64,000 nt of DNA from Campanula takesimana (GCA_026119855.1 JAOWBW010000269.1:248001-312000); one strand, 5' to 3'. Shown: positions 1-11,750, counted from the stretch's first letter. Numbers and translations: made by a program. The notes: generated by a model from the letters alone, not told the origin.

Positions 1-1261
1 AACTCCCTTGTGGTCTATGCGAGGTCCCGGCTTGCTGGGCTTGTTGATTCTCTAGCATTTTATTATGGGCGGCTAGACTATCAAACCTACTATTCAAAAC
101 CTTAAAGTTTTCCCTAAATTCATTATTGATTTTCTCTTGGTTCTTATTATTTTCAATCATATAGTCCATAAGAAGATCTAATTTAGATTTAGGGGAAGGG
201 AAGGAATTATTGTTGAAATTTTTGGGTACAAATCCCGGTGGTTGTGAGGAAGGTTGTGGGTTTAAAACATTATTACTTCTATAGGAAAAATTGGGGTGAT
301 TCTTCCATTCGGAATTGTATGTGTTAGAATACATACCCCCTCTTTGTCCATTAGAATTAACAAAATTAACTTGCTCACTAGAATTAGTGTCAAGCAAATC
401 ACAACTTTCGCTACTATGTGAGTTTGACCCACATAGTTCACAAATAACGTTAACGTTAGCCACGGAATTTGTATTCAAGTTATCAATCTTCTTAAAAAGC
501 ATATCAAATTTCGAAGATAGAAGAGTAACAACATCAACATTAAACTTACCTGCTGTTCCTTGCGGTTGGTCCCTTTCATTAGACCATTGGTAGTGGTTCA
601 AGGCGATGCTCTCGATCAAGTCATATGCCTCATCCACTCCTTTGTTCATTAATGCTCCTCCCGCGGCAGCATCGATGGTCTCTCTAGTCTTGAATGTGAG
701 ACCATTGTAGAAGGTGTGCACTATCAACCACTTTTCAAGCCCGTGGTGTGGACACATCCTTAGAAGCTCCTTGAAGCGCTCCCATGCATCGTAGAGCGAC
801 TCATCTCCATTTTGACTAAAATTGGTGATCTTGGTCCGGATTTGAGCGGTCTTGGATGGAGGAAAGAAACGTCCAAGAAATGCTTCTTGAACTTGGTCCC
901 ATGTTGTCAAGGAATTATGGGGGACCGAGTTCAACCATTGTTTCGCCTTATCCCTAAGAGAAAATGGGAAAAGGCGCATCCGTATTGCCTCCGGAGTGAC
1001 ACCGACAATTCGGGTGGTGTCACAATATTCTAAAAATGTTTGCACATGGAGGTGCGGATCTTCAAGTGCCGAGCCACCAAATTGGTTATTCATAACCATA
1101 TGCAATAATTGTGGCTTGATCTCGAATGTGATTGCGTCGGCATTTGGAACTACTATGGGAGTCCTAGAACCCGGGGTGCTTGGGTTAACAAACTCCCGTA
1201 AGGTTTTAGTTGGTGGGGTAGTGCCCGAATTTTGCCCGTCTTCGTTGTTTTCTCTCACCAT
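1..1261 (-). CDS. Athila-type Ty3/gypsy Gag (5' part, runs off left edge)
   Basis: Structural capsid/nucleocapsid polyprotein of an LTR retrotransposon, expected to form cytoplasmic virus-like particles. The frame is open from the ATG at 1261 to base 1, about 420 codons, with no stop. Residues ~80-230 read as a plant retrotransposon gag domain, with motifs RLFPFSLRDKAKQWL and YDAWERFKELLRMCPHHGLE. Further on lies a CxxC-type zinc-knuckle-like segment (CELCGSNSH). The start is the first ATG downstream of the PBS at 1497-1514. The Asp-type PBS and this gag type point to the Athila/Tat side of Ty3/gypsy. Protease and pol would lie left of the window. The intact frame suggests a fairly recent copy. 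Family identification is established knowledge; the exact lineage (Athila) is inference. Confidence 0.88.
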   Translation of the reverse strand, partial: MVRENNEDGQNSGTTPPTKTLREFVNPSTPGSRTPIVVPNADAITFEIKPQLLHMVMNNQFGGSALEDPHLHVQTFLEYCDTTRIVGVTPEAIRMRLFPFSLRDKAKQWLNSVPHNSLTTWDQVQEAFLGRFFPPSKTAQIRTKITNFSQNGDESLYDAWERFKELLRMCPHHGLEKWLIVHTFYNGLTFKTRETIDAAAGGALMNKGVDEAYDLIESIALNHYQWSNERDQPQGTAGKFNVDVVTLLSSKFDMLFKKIDNLNTNSVANVNVICELCGSNSHSSESCDLLDTNSSEQVNFVNSNGQRGGMYSNTYNSEWKNHPNFSYRSNNVLNPQPSSQPPGFVPKNFNNNSFPSPKSKLDLLMDYMIENNKNQEKINNEFRENFKVLNSRFDSLAAHNKMLENQQAQQAGTSHRPQGS

Positions 1262-1496
1262 TTCTTTTTCTAAAGTTTCTCTTTAAACTTCTTAGTCTTT
1301 CTCGAAGATATCTTTCGGGTTCCGGATTGAATTCAACGTAATTGTCACCTCTTCGGACTCTTTTCATAAACTTTGGAAAAATACTTTAAAGAAGATTTCA
1401 AAGAAAAATACTTTGAAAAAGGACGATGAAATAAATAAAAATTAAAAAAAAAAAAAAGAAAATTAAAAAGCAAAAACTTTTAAAATTTAACCGTTC

Positions 1497-1514
1497 TCCC
1501 CGGCAACGGCGCCA
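1497..1514 (-). other. Primer-binding site, tRNA-Asp type
   Basis: On the minus strand this reads TGGCGCCGTTGCCGGGGA, complementary to the 3' end of plant tRNA-Asp(GTC) including CCA. It lies 6 bases inside the LTR boundary at 1521, the normal place for minus-strand DNA priming. Confidence 0.92.
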
Positions 1515-1520
1515 AAAACT

Positions 1521-2956
1521 TGTTACGGTTTATTCCGCAAGTGCACGGGTTATTAATAGTATAGTATGTGCAAGTACGGGTCGATCCCACAGAGACAACT
1601 TAATTCTAAAAATATTTTGCTTTGGATAAAAATAAAGAAAAGAAAATGATTGGGGGTAAAAGATTGTTTGTCACTAAACTAGAAATACTTGTAAATGCTT
1701 TGACTTTTATTTAGAAAAACTCTTATTTTGAAAGAATTCTCGGGATTGGGACTCAAATATTCATGTGTTCATCATTCAATTATGCTCTCTTTAGATTAAA
1801 GACTTCATTATAATACAAGGATGGTACGTTGTATTGTGTCAACTTCTTAATTAAGGCTTAAAACACGCGTATTTTAATACTAATTATGCCCTATCTCTCG
1901 ATGGTCCATAATTAGCAAAAATCCATTAAGTTCATAAAAATCCACGTACTTCCACTCAAGGACATCCCTAGGCCATTAATCTACTCTCGTGATTAATGAA
2001 ACCTAGTCACTTTATATGGTTCCGTTAATCGAGATTCACCGCTAGGTCCTTCTCTCAATTAACTGAGATTCATACAAAACATGGATATCGTCATGGTTGT
2101 AGGCGTTTTAGTACAATATAAAGATGATTGTTTAAGATGAAGATATATGAATTTAGAGAGCATAAAGTCAATGAACTTGTGAATATTATGAGTATCCAAT
2201 CCCAAGAAAGAGGAGGATTACTCACTAACCATTAATTTAACAATAAAAATAAGAATAAAAGATAAGATAAAGAAAGAAATACTTATTCAGATTTTGAAAT
2301 TCAATGATGGAAGAACACTTCTTTATTGCTTTAGAATACCTCTCTCAATTCACTCAAAATTTGGAAATAGTTGAAGAGACTAAGAGTTTGACTATAATAA
2401 CTTTACAAATGATTTCTAGATATCCCTGGATCTCTTCACCTATTCTAAGGCTGCTGTAGCCTTCTTATATAGGCCCTAGGACTGATTTGGGTGTCTATTC
2501 CCGGATTCATTCACCAAGAGAAGTGTCTGTTGGAAGCACTTTTTCATAACAGGCGTCAGGATCCGGTCGGGTTGCTGAATTGGTCCGGACGGATTCCAGT
2601 TGGTCCGACCAGATTTAGCCTGCGATCCGGGCGGATCGCTGTCTTCTGGAAATTTTGCTTGTTTTGATTAGATCCGACCGGGTCTTGGTGATGGGTCCGG
2701 TCGGATCTTTGCCTTCTGGGCTTGAATTCTTCTTTTTGTAAAATGCTTTGCTCCCGTCTTTCCTTCCTTCGTTCCTTTAGCTCATATTAGCCCCAATTAG
2801 TACCTGTTTTCTGCAATTTCAACACCATACTACACCACGCGCATTATATCCGTGAAAGTAAAAGAAAATGATGCAATATGGAATTTAAATACTTAAAATG
2901 ACTTTAAAAAGTACAATGTTTTGGACCTTAAATGACTATAAAATAGTCATTTATCA
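1521..2956 (-). repeat. 5' LTR of the Athila-type element
   Basis: Bounded by TG (1521) and CA (2956) on the plus strand, 1436 bp, next to the Asp-type PBS. The outer end holds a dyad (ATGACTAT, 3 bases, ATAGTCAT) at about 2930-2952. Near 2560-2706 there are six short quasi-palindromes of the type GATCCGGNCGGATC. The partner LTR is outside the window. GGAAT at 2957-2961 is the candidate target duplication but cannot be confirmed from one side. Confidence 0.85.
2560..2706. promoter_or_regulatory. Array of six GGTCCGGNCGGA-like quasi-palindromes
   Basis: Copies begin near 2560, 2582, 2602, 2624, 2671 and 2694, each a variant of GATCCGGYCGGRTC, within 150 bp in the U3 part of the Athila LTR. 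The role (transcription-factor site or CG-methylation target) is inference. Confidence 0.5.
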
Positions 2957-3125
2957 GGAATGTTTCAATTCGTCAAGGTACTTCACAAGTTTGCACACCA
3001 TTTTCTCATTACCAGACTCTACAAATCCTTTCGGCTGATCCATATAGATCTCATCTTCAAGATCGTCATGAAGGAAGGCGGTCTTCACATCCTATATTAA
3101 ATTAAGTGATGTCTTTCACTAAATT
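2957..3125 (-). pseudogene. Ty1/copia reverse transcriptase fragment
   Basis: Minus-strand translation gives the copia RT block around DVKTAFLHDDL, followed by EIYMDQPKGF and a VCKLVKYL-like stretch. This covers the fingers/palm region N-terminal to the catalytic YVDD. Only about 45 codons remain, and the frame is lost on both sides at transposon junctions. It is the oldest sequence here: the Athila LTR abuts it on the left and the Sirevirus inserted on its right. It differs from the Sirevirus RT further right, so it belongs to a different copia lineage. Confidence 0.75.
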
Positions 3126-3130
3126 AGTTC

Positions 3131-4548
3131 TGTTGGTTCCAGAGGGCAACAAGGGTATAGAACCGCTAGAGGGGGGGGGGGTGAATAGCGGTCCAAAACT
3201 TTTTCCAAAATACCCTTAAAATCAACCGAGTACTTATCAGTTTGGCCAACTACGGTTCAAAGCACAAGAACCGAACTGATAAAATGCACAGCGGAGTTTG
3301 CGGTTTGGCCAAATAGGATAGTTAAAGAGTTTGGGCGGTTTGACTCAGGTTGAAAAAACACTATGATGCAACTGAATAGTTAAACTTAAAGTTCAAAGGA
3401 AAACACAATTCATCTTTCAAGTCATTTCGTATATGGAGACAAGTTAAAGACCACAAACAAGAAAGATAAATAACAAGACAGAAAATAAAGATCAAACACA
3501 CAAATTGAAGAGGTTCGTTCTTAAATGAACTACGTCCTCTACCTAGATGGTTAGTCTAGGATTTTCTAATAGCTATGAGACTTGTATTAATTTAGAGGAG
3601 GTTTTACAAGATGAATCTAAACTCTAAACAATAAGTCTAACCTAAGCTATAATAACAACCGGTGTTTTCGAAGTATATAATCTATGTGATCATATAAATC
3701 GGGTGTGTGTGTGGAAAGAAATCAAATGCTCTAAGTATCTAAATGATGGTTGAGCAAATGGAAATCTTTCGGTGTAAAGACTGAGTATGAAAGGTTATTA
3801 GGCTTGAAGCTTTGATGAAGAAATCTGGGTTTGCTAAGGAGATGGTTTGAAGATATGAATATCTGGGTTTGAATCTTCAAAGCAAACTTGAACACTTAGG
3901 AATAAATCTTTTGAAACTCAGCAACCTTCATTATTGAGGAATGAAGGCTATTTATAGGCAATGCACCCTTGTGACCGTTGGGTAAAGATTTGATTCAAAT
4001 CTCCGAGTACAATTTGCTGTCGAAATCCCATTGGATGAGCTGTCATTTTCGTCCTTTGTTTTGTCTTGTAGTCCTAGGTAGTTGTAGCACCACTACCTGA
4101 CATCCGTCCTTTGTTACAGAAAGGACTAACGGTAAACAATTCAAATTGCTTGGACAAGACCGACATTCCTTGCAGTAACTCCAAGTTAACTTAGAGTTGT
4201 TTTGACATAATATCATTCCTTTATGGTTGAAGAGGGAATGTTTGTCTAAGGAATAAATGACATCTCTTTAATTCTTCAATAACTGCACTGCCGTTTCCAC
4301 CAGGCATAGGAGCGGTTTGAAGGATGAACTTGATGTGCGGTTTCATCAAAGCCACATACTGCGGTTTGATGAGGGACTTAGGGTTCCATGTTGGCGGCTC
4401 AAAGATGACGGTTTGAGACTCCAAACCGCGAGGAGTAAAACCGAACTATACTCAGCCTAGACAAACAAAAATTTAGAAATGGACTTATCTAAAAATTGAA
4501 GTAAAACTTCATTACATGCGGTGGATGTACTAACAATGAATCCTAACA
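3131..4548 (-). repeat. 3' LTR of the Sirevirus-like element
   Basis: Begins TGTTGGTTCC and ends CCTAACA on the plus strand. Near-identical to 44715-46169 apart from scattered substitutions, a short difference near 3336-3352, and about 45 bp present only in the other copy near 46095-46141. The word CGGTTT/AAACCG recurs about ten times. Confidence 0.93.
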
Positions 4549-4562
4549 ATCTCCCCCTATTT
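4549..4562 (-). other. Polypurine tract of the Sirevirus-like element
   Basis: Minus-strand AAATAGGGGGAGAT lies directly upstream of the 3' LTR and would prime plus-strand synthesis. Position and composition are standard for copia elements. Confidence 0.8.
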
Positions 4563-4951
4563 GATTGATGCTATTACTACACTATGATAATAGCAAAATA
4601 TTGTACTTGGTAAAAACATGTCCGAAATGAATTTCATGAAATTGCATGTCCCAAGTCAATGCACACACTATGCTAGATCATAGATTTCTAATCTATCAAA
4701 ATAAAATAAATAAATAAAAAAAATAGATAGAAGAGAAATTCATTCAGATGCATATAAAATGAAGTGATTTTGAAAATCAGATATGCATGTTTAAACTGAA
4801 TGTTTAAAACAAAATGCACTTAAAAATATTTTCACGATGAAATGTAGTGCATGAGGTTTTGAACTTAAAAATATTTTCTTATCTAAATAAAGGTTTTGAA
4901 CTAACAATGTAGTGAATTATAAGGAAATCAAAAAGACTAAGAAAATGAAAT
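4563..4951 (-). other. 3' untranslated region of the Sirevirus extra gene
   Basis: AT-rich stretch between the stop of the extra gene (4952) and the PPT. I see no ORF, repeat array or structured element. Confidence 0.6.
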
Positions 4952-5047
4952 CTAGTCTATTTCATCACCAGCGGCAGGAACAATCACTTCTTGATTTTCT
5001 TCAACATTTGCCTGCGCGGCTTGATTATCAACAGCAGCTTGATCTGG
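4952..5047 (-). pseudogene. C-terminal end of the Sirevirus extra 3' gene (cut off by element A)
   Basis: About 30 codons ending in an acidic tail (VIVPAAGDEID) and a stop at 4952. They continue, with the GGCGG duplication as junction, the reading frame that breaks off at 19087. Element A separates the two parts. Rich in A, Q, N and E; no domain recognised. Confidence 0.8.
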
Positions 5048-5255
5048 GGCGGTGTTAGTACCCGACCTGAAAATGAGTTTATTAGGACTTTCCCAAATAT
5101 ACAAGGACTTTATAGGAATTAGAAACCTTACAAAGACTTGTCCCGGATTCCCAAAATATCTCATTTATGGCAAAATCTATCAAATTAGGTAATAAATGGT
5201 TTCCTTAAAACCATGCAGAAACCCTAGCTTAGGAATCAAGTCAGCCGGCAGCCTT

Positions 5256-5337
5256 GGCCACGCGGCCAACATTGCTCCGCGTTGATCTTGGACACGCGGC
5301 CACTATTGTAACCGGCATCAACAATGGCCAGGCGGCC
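5256..5337. promoter_or_regulatory. Three GGCCACGCGGCC-type near-palindromes in the element A 5' LTR
   Basis: Copies at 5256-5267, 5290-5301 (GGACACGCGGCC) and 5326-5337 (GGCCAGGCGGCC), spaced 34 and 36 bp, ending 48 bp upstream of the TATA box. The same motif recurs upstream of both antisense genes and in element B, so a promoter role is likely but inferred. Confidence 0.65.
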
Positions 5338-5384
5338 AACCTCGCGCCGGATGATCTGGACCATCAGATCCTCCCATCAGTTTA

Positions 5385-5394
5385 CTATATAAAC
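5385..5394 (+). promoter_or_regulatory. TATA box of element A 5' LTR
   Basis: CTATATAAAC, with transcription expected to start some 25-35 bp downstream. The identical box is in the 3' LTR near 18268. Confidence 0.75.
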
Positions 5395-5873
5395 CACTCC
5401 ATTCCATTGGTTTTGGGGTCCGATTTTGAGAGCTCTAAGTCCGAGTTTTGGAGTTCTTAAACACTAGTTTGCTCTCTATTAGCATTCAAACACTCAAGAA
5501 GATCCAAGGTTTATTTCTTGCCAACATAGGTAAGTTTTCTAACTTTTTCTTCGTGTTCTTGCATTATTTCTAATGTAGATCTTTTATATTCATGTTCTTG
5601 CATGTTTATTCATAGTTTCTTCATATTCTTTGCATACACATTCATATGTTCATATATGTTCTTCATATGTTCTTCGTGTTCATAGATTAAAACCTTATTT
5701 ATGCCATATTTAGGGTTGCGATCTTCATGTTTGCATGTTATTTCATAGCCGATGATGATCGAGGGTTCATCAACCCGAGGATGATCTAGGAACTATTTCT
5801 AAACCCTAATCTTTAGGTAATTCCCCCTTCATTATGCATGATCCCGATTCTTCTGCCTATTCTAATTCTCTGC

Positions 5874-5934
5874 GAACTACGCTGACCTGAGCTTCTCACA
5901 TTGAGAGGAACGTAGGCAATCTTCAGATCCGGTC
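5874..5934 (+). ncRNA. CTACG/CGTAG structured motif, element A 5' LTR copy
   Basis: Outer pairing CTACG (5877-5881) with CGTAG (5911-5915). Inner 7-bp stem 5892-5898 with 5902-5908 around a 3-base loop, then a conserved GGTC tail. It lies downstream of the TATA box, so it is in the transcript (R/U5). Structure is inferred; function unknown. Confidence 0.6.
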
Positions 5935-6199
5935 TAAATCACTAACACACTACTAACACATTCATCATGATAGAAAGACCGATCATTCGGGCAATAGGAG
6001 TGATAACGTCCAATATTCTTCTCTTGTTGTAATTTGACCCCCGAACCCATTAAACATGCTTTTTTCAATGTTTTGGCTTTAATTAAAACGGCGTGGCGAC
6101 TCTCATAATTTTAATGTCGTTAAGAATATTCCCTTTGTAAATAAAAATAATCACAAGATACTTCCCATGCGTCGCTTCATCGGAAAGGGGTATTCACAG

Positions 6200-6217
6200 T
6201 GGCGACTCTGCTGGGGA
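6200..6217 (+). other. Primer-binding site of element A, tRNA-Arg type
   Basis: TGGCGACTCTGCTGGGGA, one base after the LTR. It is complementary, with at most about one mismatch from memory, to the 3' end of plant tRNA-Arg. Arg-type priming is known for Ogre/Tat elements. Confidence 0.8.
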
Positions 6218-6261
6218 CTGCTTTGAAACTTTTTCAAACTTAGTGGGTCTAACTTTCGTTC

Positions 6262-6602
6262 ACATCATGATGTCTGCCATGTTCTCACATGCACCTTACA
6301 CTTTGCCATGTTCTCACATGCACCTTACACACTTGCCATGTTTACACATGCTCACACTTGCCATGTTTAACACATGCACACACCTTGCCATGTTTACACA
6401 TGCTCACACTTGCCATGTTTACACATGCTCACACTTGCCATGTTTACACATGCACACACCTGCCATGTTTACACATGCACCCACCTGCCATGTTTACGCA
6501 TGCACACACACTTGCCATGTTTACACATGCACACACATTTGCCATGTTTACACATGCTCACACCTACCATGTTTACACATGCACCCGCGCACTCCGCCAT
6601 GT
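6262..6602 (+). repeat. Short tandem repeats in the element A leader
   Basis: About 13 imperfect 24-27 bp units around CATGTTTACACATGCACAC just downstream of the PBS. Three frames stay open across the array, giving Cys/His-rich low-complexity peptides that I do not regard as genes. Element B has a shorter array of the same unit (29064-29226). After the array (6603-7395) the leader shows no recognisable protein; a stretch with CACTACCACTAGTCCG (about 6790-6960) is shared with B. Confidence 0.8.
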
Positions 6603-7395
6603 TAATACTTGTACCTTGTACCTTGTGCCATGTACCCTTGTTATCTTCGCTTTAGTTTTAGGGTCAAACAAAACTCTGCTATGCTCCCTTGTACATTATT
6701 CTCTCTCTCTCTCTCATACATTGCATTGCATCATCCTAGCATCAAAAACTTCTCTCTTTTCTCCTTAAAAAGAATTAGTTTCTTGCCACACACTACCACT
6801 AGTCCGTGTCAGCACTGCACAGGTCCCCATTACCCGGAGTATTCGATGTGCAGAAATTTGTGCGCTACTGTCGCCCTCTTTTCGAGTCACTCGTCTACTC
6901 CACTCACCGTGTACGTTCCGCGAGCGGTGGGAACCTTTTACCTAACCCGTGTCAACCCACACTAGTATAGGTATCACACCTAGGTTTTAACTGGTTGGTT
7001 TGGCTAGCTTTTTCTTAATAGTCAATTAACGTGCTGTCTATGTCGAGTCATCCCCAAGTCAATGATGAATCGAGATCTTTGAGAGAAAGTGCACAAAAAA
7101 GTGATTTCCCTACAAGGGACGTGCCATGGCGAGATGAGTGTTTATTGTCAAGATCTCCGCTCATCATTAACTTGCGTAGGATGCAACATAGACATCACGT
7201 TAAATGCCTTCAAGGAAGGGTTAGTCGTAGGATCCGATGGTTGGTGGAAGCCGCTTGCCCTATAGGACCCTCGCCCAAATTGTCCGTTTGGGGGTGTGCA
7301 ATGCAGGTGAAAAACGAGGGGTCTATAGACGTAATGATGGCCTCCACTGATCGTAGTCTTCTAACTAGTTGCGAAAAAGGGGTACCCCTTCCAAG

Positions 7396-10300
7396 ATGGA
7401 GCAACAGAGGATAGAATTGCTTAAAAAGATGAAACTTCCCTACAAAAAGCCCGAAATGCGGCCATACCGTCTGTCCCTAAATAACTACTTTGTTAGGGAA
7501 GGCGAGGAGTTTTCGTGTTTTGAGTTCGCAGAGCCATGGATTGACCCCATTGGGAAGTTGCAGAAAGGGTTCGAGATTTTCAGAGATGTGGAATTCGATC
7601 GGTCCAACATGAAGCTGACTTACATGGAATATGACAAAGCCACAGGCAGAATTAGAACCATCAGGCATGAGTACTCCACCAAGGTTGCAGATGACTTGGC
7701 AGATCAACTTGAAGCCGCAACCCTTGACAAGCCAGCAATAGAAGCCGCAGAAACTCCAAGTTTGACTGAGACGTGGGACGGCCAATATCTGCTTCAACAT
7801 CTGGGTAATCTGGGGCTGCATGAAGACATGGTTGCCGTCATCGGGGATGATTCTGAAGATAAGGTGGACCCAAGGACATTGGTGGTACCCATGGGGGACA
7901 AGCTCAAGAATTGGTGCATCATTGGGGGACCTATAGCTACTCCGGAATTTATGGTGGGAACACTGGGGCTTACTCCTTCTCCTGTCGCCACTCCTGCAGT
8001 ATCTCCTGTCACTCGCTCAAAATCCCCATCCCCAGAGTCTAGTGTTTTACATTTTGAATTTGAGTCTTCCTCTATGTCTGACGACCTTACGTCTGAAGAC
8101 TATGATCTTGTTGCAAACGCTATTTTCCCTTTTGCTATGAATGAAACCCTCGACCTTTCCGAGTATCCCTCCATAGTCACTCTTGTAACTGATAAATTGG
8201 CTAATAATCAAACTAATGATATACACTTAGTTAATAATGATTCATTAGGAGAGGCAGACACAAACACATTAAATGATGAATACATTAAAGAGATTTCAGA
8301 ACAGGTTATTAATCAAAAAGAATCTCGAGCCCAAGCTGCCGATGAGGTGTTAACATGCATGAATTTGGGGACCGAAGCCGAGCCTAAGGAAACGCAGATT
8401 GGAAGCTTCTTCAGCGGAGCCGAAAGGGAAGCACTGATTGAGCTACTCAAAGAATATGTGGATGTGTTTGCTTGGTCGTATAAGGACATGCCGGGGCTCG
8501 ACAACTCGATCGTAGAGCACAGAATCCCGACAGCACCAGACGCTAAGCCAGTCAAGCAAAAACTGCGCCGTATTAAGCCGGAATGGTCTTTGCAAGTGAA
8601 GGAGGAGATTGAGAAGCTACTCCGTGTAGGTTTTATCAGGGTGATCGAGTATCCAACTTGGTTATCAAATCTGGTGACTGTCAAGAAATCCAACGGTAAA
8701 GTCAGAGTATGTGTGGATTTCCGGGATCTCAACAAGGCTACGCCAAAGGATGACTTCCCCTTGCCAAATATCGACATGTTGGTGGATGCGACCGCCCATT
8801 ATGAGGTCAAGTCGTTTGTTGATGGGTTTGCCGGCTATAACTAAATCAAGATGGCCGAGGAGGACCAAGAAAAAACAGCTTTCACCACCCTATGGGGAAC
8901 TTTTTGCTATACTGTCATGCCATTTGGGCTGAGGAACGCTGGGGCTACCTACCAACGGGCAGTTACGACTTTATTCCACGATATGATCCACAAGGAGATT
9001 GAGGTATACGTGGATGACATGATTATACATTCAAAAGGGTCTGGGGGCCAGCACTTGATAGATCTCAGAAAATTCTTCAACAGGTTGAGAGAGCGCGCCA
9101 TGCGTTTGAACCCGGCAAAATGCACCTTTGGAGTTCGTAGAGGGAAAGTATTGGGTTACATGGTCACCAAAAATGGGATCGAAGCCGACCCAAGGAAGAT
9201 TCAAGCCATCCTGGAGATGAAGCCACCCCGTACCGAGACAGAGATAAAGGGATTCATGGGACGCCTGCAATACATCAGTCGGTTTATCAATCAGCTGACC
9301 ACCATCTGCGAACCAATTTTCAAGTTAATGAGGAAAACAACCAGTGTGGAGTGGGATCATGACTGTCAGATAGCCTTCGAAAGGATCAAACAATATTTGG
9401 TGAATACCCCAATCCTGCGCCCGCCGCATAAGGAGAAGCCGTTGCTACTATACTTAACTGTGACAGATACCGCCGTCGGAGCCATGTTAGCACAAGAAGC
9501 CAAAGATTCCCGGATTGAGAATGCAGTGTACTTTGTCAGTCGAAAGTTACAAGGCAGCGAGCTCAATTACTCCGCGCTCGAGAAGACCTGCGTAGGCCTA
9601 GTATGGGTGGTGACGAAGCTCAAGCACTACATGGTATCCCATCCGATCTTACTAGTCTCGAAAATGGATCCTATCAAGTACCTGTTCGATAAACCATCCC
9701 TTTCTATGAGACTCGCTAAATGGTCAGTATTCTTGGGAGAGTTCGACATTACTTATGTACCGAGGAAGGCAATCAAAGGGAGGGCAATGGCCGATCAGCT
9801 CGCAGACGCTTCGAGCACTGAGACGAGAGGACCCGACCCCGAGTTCCCGGATGATGACATTTTCGCAATTGAGGTCGCAGAAAGGTGGCAATTATTCTTT
9901 GACGGGGCTGCAAACAAGCGAGGGAATGGAGTCGGACTCCTACTTATTGATCCCAAAGATGAGCACACTCCCATAGCCATCAAGCTGAACTTTTCAGCAA
10001 CCAACAACGCCGCCGAGTATGAGGCGTGTATAGCCGGATTGGAGGCCGCCCTAGAGCGCAACGTAAAAGAGTTAGAAGTGTACGGAGACTCTGCTTTGAT
10101 TATTAACCAAACGGCGAAGAAATGGAAAACTATTGATCATTGCCTGCAGCGGTACCAAGGTTACATGGATGAGTTGATAGCACAGTTCAAAGAGGTTACC
10201 TTCCACTTCCTGCCGCGAGACAGAAATAGGTTCGCGGATGCTCTAGCTACATTGGCCTCCTTAGTTGAAATTCCAGAAGGAAGGTCCGTGAAACCATTCA

Positions 10301-11622
10301 GGGTTGGGCGAAGAGAAAACCCCGCCTATTGCTGTGAAATCCAGATCAATGACGAGGTAAACGGAGACCAATGGTACGCCCAAATCTACAAATTCCTTAA
10401 GCACGGAGAGATGTCCTTTGACGGAGATGTGAAGGCCAAGAGTCTGCAAGCACTCAAAAGGTTGGCGGGGCAGTTTGTGCTGTTAGACGATACTTTGTAC
10501 AAGAGGCATTACGATGGTCTGTTGCTCTTATGTGTCGACAACAAGAAAGCTGAAGCAATAATGGAAGAAGTACACAACAGGTTGTGCGGACCCCACATGA
10601 ATGCAAGGATGCTTAGACAGAAGATCACTCGGCTGGGCTATTATTGGATTACCATGGAGACAGACTGTATTCAATGGGTTCGACGGTGTCACAAGTGCCA
10701 AGTATGCTCCAACCTCAACCACGTCCCCCCACACGAACTGTATAGTTCCACCACGCCTTGGCCATTCGCCACGTGGGGTATCGACATTATTGGGAAGATC
10801 TCGCCGGCCGGCAGTAATGGTCATGAATTCGTCCTCGTCGCGGTCGACTACTTCACAAAGTGGGTCGAAGCTCAGTCTTACAAGGTGCTGAATTCCAAGA
10901 AGGTAGCGCAGTTTATCAAAGAGAATATTATGTGTCGGTATGGGGTCCCTAACCTCATTATATCAGATAATGGCAGTCATTTCGAAGCCGAGTGTGCTCG
11001 CTTGCTTGTAGAATTCAAGATCGAACGAAAGAAATCTTCCCCATACTATCCACAGACTAACGGCGCGGTTGAGGCGGCCAACAAGACGATAGAGCAGATA
11101 ATTCGCAAGATGGCTTCGCAAGGACGGGATTGGCCCGAGAAGTTACCATTAGCACTTTGGGGGTACAGAACGTCAGTCCGCACCGCTACTGGAGAAACCC
11201 CTTACGCTTTGGCATACGGCATGGAGGCAGTGCTCCCTATTGAGTTGGAGGTGCCATCTTTGAGGGTCTTGCTCGAGAACCAAGTGAATGAGGTAGAATG
11301 GCTTCGTAGTCGCTATGATCAATTGGCAACACTAGACGAACGCAGATTGAAGGCCATGGAACACGTCCGGGCCTATCAAAGGAGAACGACAAAGGCCTTC
11401 AATAAAAAGGTCAAGCCTGTTGACATAAAGGAAGGAGACTTGGTGCTCAAAGCACGCTTACCCAACAAATTCAACCCCCTCGGGAAATGGGCCCCCACTT
11501 GGGTAGGGCCGTTTGTGGTACAAAAGATCTTCTCCGGAGGAGCGGTCAGAATGGCAGATTTGGATGGCAACCCGTTCAAAGAACCAGTCAACATCAGCAA
11601 GCTCAGACGCTACTATGACTAG
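7396..11622 (+). pseudogene. Pol of element A: RT, RNase H, archaeal-type RNase H, integrase (one nonsense codon)
   Basis: Polyprotein that copies and inserts the element. From ATG 7396 the frame runs to a TAA at 8842-8844, then continues in the same frame from 8851 to 11622; the stop falls between GYN and IKM of the RT. Numbering from 8851: YVDD at 53-56, gypsy RNase H about 195-320, second (archaeal-like) RNase H about 345-470 (LFFDGAANKRGNG), integrase HHCC zinc finger about 573-616 (CHKCQVC), integrase core about 640-742 with D, D and E in GIDIIGK, SDNGSHF and AVEAANK. It ends in a GPFVV/RRYYD tail without a chromodomain. The first ~330 codons include an acidic Pro/Ser-rich linker; I recognise no protease active site. 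Upstream frame is closed by TAG at 7366. Confidence 0.93.
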
Positions 11623-11693
11623 ACTCCCCTCTCTTAAAAAAAAAAAAAAATAAATAAAAAATAAAAATTATTACTACGCGAAAAGAAGCCCGA

Positions 11694-11722
11694 TAGACTG
11701 AAAACCCGCAAAGGGCGGTCTA
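11694..11722 (+). ncRNA. GNRA-type hairpin, type I, element A
   Basis: Stem TAGACTG (11694-11700) pairs with CGGTCTA (11716-11722). Inside are AAAA, then CCC-GCAAA-GGG. It is preceded by GAAGCCCG and followed by an AAGGGTGCGT box, both shared with copies in element B. Confidence 0.6.
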
Positions 11723-11750
11723 TGCAAAATAAGGGTGCGTACAGAGCTCG

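Larger units (their letters stand above)
5053..6198 (+). repeat. 5' LTR of element A
   Basis: TGTTAGTACCCG to GGGGTATTCACA, 1146 bp. Contains three near-palindromes (5256-5337), a TATA box (5385-5394) and a structured motif (5874-5934). The first ~130 bp and last ~700 bp resemble element B's LTR; the middle differs. Confidence 0.95.

Noticed and set aside
5874..5934. CTGA...hairpin...GAA inside a closing stem looked like a hammerhead ribozyme
   Set aside because: The strict CUGANGA...GAAA core and a stem I hairpin with NUH cleavage site are missing in all copies, and the conserved box is CCTGAG or GCTTGATT.
6243..6768. Overlapping ORFs of 93-159 codons, Cys/His/Leu-rich
   Set aside because: They are translations of a short tandem repeat in several frames at once, with no conservation of one frame in element B.
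7031..7395. Gag of element A
   Set aside because: The ORF at 7031-7414 has no capsid or zinc-finger features and is in another frame than pol. Part of it may be decayed coding DNA, but I cannot support a gag call.
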